A stretch of DNA of 12,496 bases from JBFJWR01 sp041623535 (GTDB lineage Bacteria > Pseudomonadota > Gammaproteobacteria > Pseudomonadales > JBFGWM01), in assembly GCA_041623535.1 (NCBI GenBank), contig JBFJWR010000050.1, positions 1 through 12,496 of the forward strand. Reading direction: 5' to 3'. The notes below the pieces were generated by a model. That model saw only the letters and a program-made list of their open reading frames with translations, had not been told where the DNA came from and did no database searches. Of the stretch, positions 6,609 through 12,496 are shown piece by piece (the first letter of the stretch is position 1; each line of letters opens with the position of its first letter). Both the position numbers and the translations under genes were made by a program.

Positions 6609-6973
6609 TGCCGGACATCAATTTTATCGCCTCGGTGCTGATCGTGATGATCGGGCTGTATACCGTGATTGCCCATGACAACCTGATCAAGAAGATCATC
6701 GGGCTGGCCGTGTTCCAGACCGGCATTTTCATTTTTTACATCAGTCTCGGTAAGCGTCTGGGTGGCACCGCTCCGATTCTGGACGCTGAATACCTGATCT
6801 ATTCGCATCCGCTCCCGCACGTGCTGATCCTGACCGCCATCGTGGTTGGCATTGCCACCACGGCAGTGGGGCTTTCCCTGATCGTCCGCATCTACGAGGC
6901 GTATGGGACCACCGTGGAACATGAAATCCTGGACAAGGAACATGAAATCCTGGACAAGGAACATGAAGCATGA
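6608..6973 (+). CDS. mrpC: Na+/H+ antiporter subunit C (MrpC/MnhC, NuoK-like)
   Basis: A 121-residue, three-helix protein homologous to NuoK of complex I. The conserved loop and third helix read HPLPHVLILTAIVVGIATTA (67-86); the PLPH form, rather than PLPQ, is like the Mbh/Mbs lineage. The ATG at 6608 is set by AGGAGGG just upstream. The C-terminal tail is odd: after the last helix a charged heptad EHEILDK occurs twice (104-110, 111-117) and starts a third time (EHEA), because of an almost exact 21-base DNA repeat. The tail should be cytosolic and helical. MrpC links the ion-translocating subunits to the rest of the complex. It overlaps the next gene by four bases. Confidence 0.92.
   Translation: MPDINFIASVLIVMIGLYTVIAHDNLIKKIIGLAVFQTGIFIFYISLGKRLGGTAPILDAEYLIYSHPLPHVLILTAIVVGIATTAVGLSLIVRIYEAYGTTVEHEILDKEHEILDKEHEA
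6917..6967 (+). repeat. 21-base tandem repeat in mrpC 3' end
   Basis: The unit, starting GAACATGAAATCC and ending GGACAAG, is present at 6917-6937 and again identically at 6938-6958, followed by nine bases of a third copy (6959-6967). The unit length is a multiple of three, so each copy adds seven residues (EHEILDK) in frame. The identity of the copies suggests recent slippage. Confidence 0.95.
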
Positions 6974-8436
6974 CGCACGCACCGGCGCTTCCGGTGCTGC
7001 TGCCACTGGTCGCGGCTCCATTGGTGATTCTGCTGGGGCGTGCTCGCGGCGCCTGGCTGCTGTCCCTGGTTACGGCAGGCGGCTGCACGCTGATCTCGTT
7101 CTGGTTGCTGGGTGAGGCAGTCCAGGGTGGCGAACTGCGTTACGCGATGGGCGGCTGGCAACCGCCGGTGGGTATCGAGTACATCATTGATGCGGTAAAC
7201 GCACCGATCCTGCTGATTGTCTCCCTGGCTGCGCTGGTCTCACTGGCGCTTGCGACCCCACAATCGATGACGCACCTGCCGCCGGTTCGACGGCCGCTGG
7301 TTTATGCGCTGATGCTGCTCTGCCAGGCGGGGCTGGCCGGTATCGCCGCGACTGCGGACGCCTTCAACGTGTTCGTATTCCTGGAAATCTCCTCGCTGGC
7401 AACCTATGCGCTGGTTGCCAGTGGCCCGCAGCGGGGGGCGCTGCTGGCCGCCTTCCAGTACCTGATACTGGGTACCCTGGGTGGCAGCTTCGTGTTGCTG
7501 GGCGTGGGCATGATCTACCAGATCACCGGCACGCTGAATATGGCCGATCTGCTGGAAAGGCTGGCGCAGACAAATTATCCGGGCGTGCTGCTGGCTGCCA
7601 CCAGTTTCCTGTTGCTTGGATTTGCGCTGAAAAGTGCGTTGTTTCCGCTGCACCAGTGGCTGCCGAATGTGTACCGGCATGCGCCGGATTTCGTCGGCGT
7701 GTTTCTCGCTGCTGCCGCCACCAAGGTTGCCATATACGCCATGCTTCGTTTTGCGGTCGGCGTGATCGGAGCGGCGTGGATCGTGCAGTTCGGCGTCGAT
7801 GATCTGCTGCGCGTCCTGGCCCTGGGCGCGATCCTCTACGGTGCGATTGCGGCTGCTTACCAGACCAGCATCCGCCTGATGCTGGCCTATTCCAGCATCG
7901 CGCAACTGGCTTACATCGTGTATGCCGTGAGCCTGTTCAGTGCCCAGGGTTTCGTTGCTGCGTACCTGCAGTTCATGGTGCACGCACTGGTCAAAGGCGG
8001 GCTGTTTATCGCCGTCGCCGGCCTGTTGCGACGCGGCATGGAAGACGAACTGAGCGCCGTGCGTGGATTGGCCTGGCGCAAGCCGGCGCTGTTCAGCTGC
8101 TTTCTCATCGGCGCGCTGGCGCTGATCGGTGTGCCACTGACTGCAGGATTTGTCAGTAAGTGGCATCTGCTTTCGAGTGCCTGGCACGCCGGGCACCTGC
8201 TCGATGTCACGGTGCTGGTGGTCGCTTCCCTGGTTACCATCGTGTATGTCGTGCGCCTGCTGGAGCCGATGCTGCGTGTTCCGGAAGAAGGCCAGGAGGC
8301 GATACGGCCTGCCCCACCCGGGGATCCGACGCTGGCATTTGGATTGCTCTGTGCGACGGCGGTGATCGTGCTGGGCATCTACACGCAGCCACTGGTTGAT
8401 GTGGCGCGCGCTGCAGCGCGGGTGATCTATGGGTGA
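6970..8436 (+). CDS. mrpD: Na+/H+ antiporter subunit D (MrpD/MbhH-like), first antiporter-type subunit
   Basis: A 488-residue protein of about 14 membrane helices from the NuoL/M/N-MrpA/D family, the usual MrpD length. Functional residues of this family are present: Glu139 in FLEISSLATYALVA (TM5), Lys221 in ALKSALFPLHQWLP (TM7), Lys252 in ATKVAIYAMLR (TM8), His338 and Lys342 in HALVKGG, and Lys397 in GFVSKW (TM12). Together they form the hydrophilic axis through which protons or cations move. Its best overall match by eye is MrpD/MbhH. The start is the ATG overlapping the mrpC stop (ATGA), and its last eight bases contain the start of the next gene. It is one of three such subunits here. Confidence 0.92.
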   Translation: MTHAPALPVLLPLVAAPLVILLGRARGAWLLSLVTAGGCTLISFWLLGEAVQGGELRYAMGGWQPPVGIEYIIDAVNAPILLIVSLAALVSLALATPQSMTHLPPVRRPLVYALMLLCQAGLAGIAATADAFNVFVFLEISSLATYALVASGPQRGALLAAFQYLILGTLGGSFVLLGVGMIYQITGTLNMADLLERLAQTNYPGVLLAATSFLLLGFALKSALFPLHQWLPNVYRHAPDFVGVFLAAAATKVAIYAMLRFAVGVIGAAWIVQFGVDDLLRVLALGAILYGAIAAAYQTSIRLMLAYSSIAQLAYIVYAVSLFSAQGFVAAYLQFMVHALVKGGLFIAVAGLLRRGMEDELSAVRGLAWRKPALFSCFLIGALALIGVPLTAGFVSKWHLLSSAWHAGHLLDVTVLVVASLVTIVYVVRLLEPMLRVPEEGQEAIRPAPPGDPTLAFGLLCATAVIVLGIYTQPLVDVARAAARVIYG

Positions 8437-9877
8437 TGCCATGCTGCTGATACCGATGGTGCTGCCGCTGCTGGCCGGTCTGCTGGTGCCGTGGCTGGGG
8501 CGCAGTCCGAACCTGCGCGAGGGGCTGGCCATCCTGCTCGGGGTTGCCACGGCGGCCTCGCTGCTACCGTACTGGACTGGCGCACAGGCTGCGCCGGTGG
8601 AACTGTTCGCGTTCAACGAGACGCTGTCGATCCGCTTTGAACTGGAACCGCTGGGGCTATTGTTCGCCCAGATCTCCGCGACGCTGTGGCCGCTGACCAC
8701 GCTGTACGCACTCGGTTACATGCGTGGCAATGCCGAAGTCAACCAAACGCGCTTCTTCACCTGTTTTGCGATTTCCATTTTCGCGGCGCAGTGGATCGCG
8801 TTGTCGGGCAACCTGCTGACCCTGTTCATCGGTTATGAAGTGCTGAGCCTGGCGACCTGGCCACTGGTTACGCACAATGGAGACGACAAGGCGCGTGCCG
8901 GCGGACGCACCTACCTGGGTTACCTGCTCGGCAGTTCCATCGGCCTGCTGTTGCCCGCCATCATCTATATCCATTACCTCGTTGGCAGCCTGGATTTTGT
9001 CGAAGGCGGGCTGCTGTCTGGCGTCGAACTGGATCCGTTGGTGCTGACCGTGCTGTACACGGTCATGGTATTTGGTGTCGGCAAGGCGGCGCTGATGCCG
9101 TTCCATCCCTGGCTGCCGGCCGCGATGGTGGCGCCGACGCCGGTGAGTGCGCTGTTGCATGCGGTAGCGGTGGTGAAGGCCGGCGTGTTCATTGTGCTCA
9201 AGCTCAGTGTCTACACCTTTGGGCTGGATACCCTGAATAGCACCGGGGCCAGCCAGCCGGTGCTGTGGATCGCCGCCTTCAGCCTGGTTGCGGCATCGTG
9301 CGTCGCGCTCTTCAAAGACAACCTCAAGCAACGGCTGGCGTATTCCACAGTCAGTCAACTCGCGTATGTCACGCTGGCCGCAGCCATTGCCGTGCCGCTG
9401 ACCGCATTGGGCGGAGCGGTGCATATCCTCATGCATGCCTGCGGCAAGATCACGTTGTTTTTCTGCGCCGGTGCAATCTACACCGCGGTGCACCGGACCC
9501 TGGTGTCAGAACTCGACGGGCTGGGGAGGGCGATGCCTTTCACCTTCGGCGCCTTTGCGATTGCCGCGCTTTCGATCATCGGACTGCCGCCACTGGGCGG
9601 TGCCTGGACCAAGTGGTGGCTGACGCTGGGTGCGCTGGATGCCGGTATGGCCTGGGTCATCCTGGTGCTGGTCATCAGCACGGTGCTGAACATTGCGTAT
9701 CTTCTGCCCATCCCGATACGCGCCTTCGCGGGTCGTGGTGGTGGCGGGGGTGTGCAGGAAGCCCCCTGGGCCTGCGTCGTGCCGCTGGTCATTGCAGCGG
9801 CCGGTTGTGTCGTGCTGTTCTTCGCCAGTGAACACATCACCACGTTGCTGGCGCGCCAGTTCGGAGTTTTGCCATGA
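8429..9877 (+). CDS. Second antiporter-type subunit (NuoL/MrpA N-half-like)
   Basis: A 482-residue, about 14-helix proton/cation channel subunit. GLLFAQISATLWPLTTLYALGYMRG-like sequence (76-100) and APTPVSALLHAVAVVKAG (235-252) are typical of NuoL and the N-terminal half of MrpA, so this may be the missing MrpA half as a free protein. Key residues are Glu137 (YEVLSLATW), Lys219 (VGKAALMPFHPWLP), His244, Lys250, Lys340 (HACGKITLFF) and Lys395 (GAWTKWW). A Gly-rich run (RGGGGGVQ, about 434-441) lies in a late loop. I used the ATG at 8429, giving an eight-base overlap like those at mrpE-F and F-G; the ATG at 8441 is possible. It lacks the long C-terminal extension of true MrpA or NuoL. Confidence 0.88.
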   Translation: MGDAMLLIPMVLPLLAGLLVPWLGRSPNLREGLAILLGVATAASLLPYWTGAQAAPVELFAFNETLSIRFELEPLGLLFAQISATLWPLTTLYALGYMRGNAEVNQTRFFTCFAISIFAAQWIALSGNLLTLFIGYEVLSLATWPLVTHNGDDKARAGGRTYLGYLLGSSIGLLLPAIIYIHYLVGSLDFVEGGLLSGVELDPLVLTVLYTVMVFGVGKAALMPFHPWLPAAMVAPTPVSALLHAVAVVKAGVFIVLKLSVYTFGLDTLNSTGASQPVLWIAAFSLVAASCVALFKDNLKQRLAYSTVSQLAYVTLAAAIAVPLTALGGAVHILMHACGKITLFFCAGAIYTAVHRTLVSELDGLGRAMPFTFGAFAIAALSIIGLPPLGGAWTKWWLTLGALDAGMAWVILVLVISTVLNIAYLLPIPIRAFAGRGGGGGVQEAPWACVVPLVIAAAGCVVLFFASEHITTLLARQFGVLP

Positions 9878-10104
9878 ATGCTGATGAATCCCGGGCCGCG
9901 CGCCTCGCGACCCGCATCGTAATCGTACTCGCGGTGCTGTGCGTGCTGGCGGAGTTTTTCATACACCGGCATCCGACCTTTGGCTTTACGTCTGTGCCGG
10001 GCTTTCACGCGCTGTTCGGCTTCATCGCCTACTGCTGCATTGTGCTGGGTGCCAAGTCGCTGCGGCGCTGGCTGCATCGTCCGGAGGACTACTATGGCGA
10101 CTGA
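9874..10104 (+). CDS. Small two-helix membrane protein in the antiporter operon
   Basis: A 76-residue protein with two hydrophobic helices (about 13-30 and 43-60). A loop with His31, His33, Phe36 and Phe38 joins them, and the tail KSLRRWLHRPEDYYGD is basic then acidic. It belongs to no named Mrp subunit. I have an impression that similar small proteins ending in a PEDYY-like tail accompany Mbh-type antiporter clusters in other proteobacteria, but cannot verify that here. Its start overlaps the previous stop by four bases, and the next gene starts inside its last eleven bases, so it is made with the antiporter and may be an accessory or assembly subunit between the second and third large subunits. 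Biochemical function is unknown. Confidence 0.8.
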   Translation: MNADESRAARLATRIVIVLAVLCVLAEFFIHRHPTFGFTSVPGFHALFGFIAYCCIVLGAKSLRRWLHRPEDYYGD

Positions 10105-11809
10105 GTCGCTTTGGCTGAGTATCGGCCACCCCGGGTTGCTGATGATGCTGGCGGGCGGACTGTGCCTGGTCCTGCCGCGCACCATGCGGGGCGTGGTCAG
10201 CGTCGGGGTGCCCCTGGTCGGGATCGCGCTGCTCTGGCAGATGCCCGCCGAACTGACCATCACCCGGGTGTGGATGGGCTTTGAACTCATCCCCGTGCAC
10301 CTGGACCGGCTGAGTTTTCTGTTTGCCCTGATTTTCCTGATCGCGGCCGGTGCCGGCCTGCTGTACGCATTGGCCGAAGGCGAGCGACGGGTGCAGGCCG
10401 CGGGACTGATCTATGCCGGTGCTGCGGTTGCCGCGGTGATGGCCGGAGATCTGCTGACCCTGTTCCTGTGCTGGGAAGCCACGGCGATCGCTTCTGCGTT
10501 CATTGTCTGGCACCGCCATACGCCGGAGCAGGAACCTGCCGTGCCGGTGCTGCGTTACCTGATCATCCAGGTACTCTCCGGCCTGTTGCTGCTCGCCGGG
10601 GCCGCACAGTATTACCTCGCCACCGGCTCACTGGCGTTCGGTCATCTGGGACTGGAAGCGCCCGGTGGGTTGCTGATTCTGCTGGCGTTCGGCATGAAAT
10701 GCGCGTTTCCGCTGCTGCATAACTGGCTGCAGGACGCCTATCCGCGTGCTTCTGCTTCCGGCACCGTGCTGCTTTCGGCGTTCACCACCAAGCTGGCCGT
10801 GTACGCATTGGCGCGCGGCTACGCGGGCACCGAGTGCCTGATGTGGATCGGCGCGGTCATGACCCTGTTCCCGATCTTCTTCGCGGTCCTTGAGAATGAT
10901 CTGCGCAAGGTGCTGGCCTACAGTCTGAACAACCAGTTGGGCTTCATGGTTGCCGGCATTGGCATTGGAACGCAGTTGGCGCTGGATGGCGCTGCCGCCC
11001 ATGCGTTTGCGCATATCCTGTACAAGGCGCTGCTGTTCATGGCCATGGGGGCCGTGGTCTACCGGGTCGGGCACTGCCGGGCGAGTGACCTCGGCGGACT
11101 GTATCGCTCCATGCCCTGGACGGCGCGCTTCTGCATTATTGCGTCGGCGTCCATCTCGGCGTTCCCGCTGTTTTCAGGATTCGTGACCAAGTCCATGATC
11201 CTTTCCGCAGCGGCCTATGAAGGTCATCTCTTTCTGTGGGTTGCGCTGCTGTTCGCTTCGGCGGGCGTGATGGATCACTCCGGCATCAAGGTGCCGTTTT
11301 TCAGTTTCTTTGCCCATGACAGCGGCCTGCGTGTGCAGGAGGCACCACGCAGCATGTTGCTGGCGATGGCGATTGTTGCCTTCCTGTGTATTGCCATCGG
11401 CGTGTACCCGGATCCGCTCTATGCGCTGCTGCCGCATCAGAGTGATTACCACCCCTACAGCGGCGATCACGTGGTCACACAATTGCAGTTGCTGCTGTTC
11501 GCCGCGCTGGCGTTTGTCACCCTGATGCGTACCGGCTTGTATCCGGCGGAAATTCGCGGCATCAACCTGGACACTGACTGGCTGTACCGGCGTGGCCTGG
11601 ACGGTCCGGCTCGCTTCGCGGTGTCCTCGGTCAGTACGTTCAACGCCTGGCGTGGCGCGCTGGCCGGGCGCGTGGTGGCACGGGTGAACGGTTGGGCAAG
11701 CGGTGCTTTTTCGGAGGAGGGTCTGCTTACGAGGACCACGCCGGTGGCGTTCACGGCACTGGCGCTGATCTGGTTGCTGGGCCTGTTGCTGCTGAACCAG
11801 GCCCGCTGA
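10094..11809 (+). CDS. Third antiporter-type subunit (MrpD/NuoL-like, with C-terminal extension)
   Basis: A 571-residue membrane protein of the same family as the two preceding large subunits, about 85 residues longer. I chose the ATG at 10094: it has CCGGAGGAC upstream, gives the family-like N-terminus and overlaps the small gene by eleven bases; an earlier in-frame start at 9980 would add a non-membrane leader inside that gene. Conserved residues are Glu128 (CWEATAIASAF), Lys202 (GMKCAFPLLHNWLQDAYP), Lys233 (TTKLAVYAL), His307 and Lys311 (HILYKALLFM), and Lys366 (GFVTKS). After the core, an extension (about 480-550) contains LDTDWLYRRG (492-501) and an amphipathic stretch before a last helix (550-568), recalling the lateral helix of NuoL-type proteins. 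It closes the operon. Confidence 0.9.
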   Translation: MATESLWLSIGHPGLLMMLAGGLCLVLPRTMRGVVSVGVPLVGIALLWQMPAELTITRVWMGFELIPVHLDRLSFLFALIFLIAAGAGLLYALAEGERRVQAAGLIYAGAAVAAVMAGDLLTLFLCWEATAIASAFIVWHRHTPEQEPAVPVLRYLIIQVLSGLLLLAGAAQYYLATGSLAFGHLGLEAPGGLLILLAFGMKCAFPLLHNWLQDAYPRASASGTVLLSAFTTKLAVYALARGYAGTECLMWIGAVMTLFPIFFAVLENDLRKVLAYSLNNQLGFMVAGIGIGTQLALDGAAAHAFAHILYKALLFMAMGAVVYRVGHCRASDLGGLYRSMPWTARFCIIASASISAFPLFSGFVTKSMILSAAAYEGHLFLWVALLFASAGVMDHSGIKVPFFSFFAHDSGLRVQEAPRSMLLAMAIVAFLCIAIGVYPDPLYALLPHQSDYHPYSGDHVVTQLQLLLFAALAFVTLMRTGLYPAEIRGINLDTDWLYRRGLDGPARFAVSSVSTFNAWRGALAGRVVARVNGWASGAFSEEGLLTRTTPVAFTALALIWLLGLLLLNQAR

Positions 11810-12047
11810 GCATCGGCGTCCCGGTTGGTGATGTCATACTGAATTAAAGCGCCGCGCTGTGTGCCTGTTTTCAGTGCCCGGTGCTTCTCAGGGCGTAGTT
11901 CGCGCGCTCGCATGAACAGGTGTCACGTCAGGAAATGGTATTCCAGGCTGTGAGCACGGGAACATGTGGGTACTGCGAGCAATCCCCGGGAAGCGACCGG
12001 ACTTTTCCAGTGCAGTCCTTTTTCTCTATCGACCCCCGGGAGCCATC
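11810..12047. other. Intergenic region between antiporter operon and rlmL
   Basis: This 238-base stretch has no gene I can support. It holds a small palindrome AGCGC-C-GCGCT (11848-11858) without a T-run, which is not a convincing terminator for the operon. Near its right end GGACT (11999-12003) pairs with AGTCC (12014-12018), followed by five T residues, which is a weak terminator-like hairpin. No clear sigma70 promoter for rlmL stands out. Confidence 0.5.
11999..12023 (+). terminator. Weak terminator-like hairpin before rlmL
   Basis: A five-base stem (GGACT/AGTCC) with a ten-base loop is followed directly by TTTTT. The short stem and long loop make it marginal. It sits only 25 bases before the rlmL start, so if real it would act in the rlmL leader or end read-through from the operon. 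Confidence 0.22.
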
Positions 12048-12496
12048 GTGGCCGAATTGTCTGAACTGGTGCTGACCTGCCCGAAAGGACTGGAATCCCT
12101 GTTGCTGGACGAGGCCACTGGTTTGGGGCTGGAAGGGGCCAAAGCCGGTGCCGCCGTGCTGCATGGCCGGGGCAGCCTGGAAACGGCGTATCGACTGTGC
12201 CTCTGGTCACGTCTTGCCAACCGGGTGTTGCTGGTACTGGCGCGGTTTCCGGTGGAGAGTGCCGAGACCATGTACCAGTCGGTCCGGCAGGTGCCCTGGG
12301 ATGAGCACCTGTTACCGGATGGCAGCCTGGCCGTGGAGTTTGCCGGCACCGGGAACGGCATCGACAACACGCATTTTGGCGCGCTCAAGGTAAAGGATGC
12401 GGTGGTGGATGTGCTGCGCGAAAAGTTCGGCCAGCGGCCGCGGATCGACAAACTGATGCCGGACCTGCGCATCCACCTGCGCCTGCATCGCGGTGA
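12048..12496 (+). CDS. rlmL: 23S rRNA methyltransferase RlmL (RlmKL), N-terminal part (cut by window edge)
   Basis: The frame begins at a GTG with GGGAG (12038-12042) five bases before it and stays open for 149 codons to the right edge. The visible part covers the N-terminal ferredoxin-like and THUMP RNA-binding region: it opens LVLTCPKGLESLLLDE (7-22), followed by LCLWSRLANRVLL (50-62) and the THUMP segment NTHFGALKVKDAVVD (107-121), then DKLMPDLRIHLRLH (134-147). These match the start of gammaproteobacterial RlmL, which makes m2G2445 in 23S rRNA; in many species the same chain carries an RlmK domain for m7G2069. The catalytic domains lie beyond the window, so whether it is the fused form cannot be seen. 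Confidence 0.93.
   Translation, partial: MAELSELVLTCPKGLESLLLDEATGLGLEGAKAGAAVLHGRGSLETAYRLCLWSRLANRVLLVLARFPVESAETMYQSVRQVPWDEHLLPDGSLAVEFAGTGNGIDNTHFGALKVKDAVVDVLREKFGQRPRIDKLMPDLRIHLRLHRG

Noticed and set aside
7240..8700. Minus-strand open frame of 486 codons across the first and second antiporter subunits
   Set aside because: Its Gln/His/Arg-rich translation is a typical antisense shadow of Leu/Val/Ala-rich membrane proteins, and it straddles two genuine genes.
9980..10093. Upstream extension of the third antiporter subunit
   Set aside because: The added 38 residues are Cys/Arg-rich with no family resemblance and lie in another frame of the 76-residue gene; the ATG at 10094 has a GGAGG-like site.
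11848..11858. AGCGC-C-GCGCT as operon terminator
   Set aside because: A one-base loop cannot form as drawn, arms are short and no T-run follows.

Overview
The window is GC-rich, densely coded bacterial DNA. The start of an RlmL-type 23S rRNA methyltransferase at the right edge, together with a GCS2-family ligase and an Mrp/Mbh-type antiporter cluster, suggests a gammaproteobacterium, possibly a salt- or alkali-adapted or sulfur-oxidising lineage. The class is a fair inference; anything finer is a guess. There are no tRNA or rRNA genes, CRISPR arrays, transposases or other signs of mobile DNA. Every part looks chromosomal.

Left part (1-3369, all minus strand). Reading in the direction of transcription, the genes are: a degenerate HD-GYP-domain protein (3369-2440), an unrecognised coiled-coil protein (2305-1502), an exported alpha/beta hydrolase (1434-496), and the start of a glutamate-cysteine ligase-like (GCS2) protein (from 506, running off the left edge). 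The last two overlap by 11 bases and are probably translationally coupled.

Middle (3370-4517). A 125-base divergent intergenic region separates the HD-GYP gene from a plus-strand short-chain dehydrogenase/reductase (3495-4304). A 213-base leader follows, with two short palindromes and a plausible promoter, and leads into the main operon.

Main operon (4518-11809, plus strand). Ten genes, every adjacent pair overlapping by 1 to 11 bases, encode a multisubunit cation/proton antiporter: MrpE, MrpF, MrpG, a stand-alone MrpA C-terminal module (MbhD+MbhE fused), MrpB, MrpC, then three separate antiporter-type (NuoL/M/N-like) membrane subunits, with a 76-residue two-helix protein between the second and third. 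The gene order matches the sodium/proton module of archaeal Mbh/Mbs complexes rather than classical mrpABCDEFG. No hydrogenase or NADH-handling subunit lies between the first and last of these genes. The likely product is one large inner-membrane complex exchanging Na+ (or K+) for H+. The third antiporter subunit and the small protein make it more than a plain Mrp.

Right edge (11810-12496). A 238-base intergenic region precedes rlmL, which is cut by the window end. No intergenic gap exceeds 300 bases.
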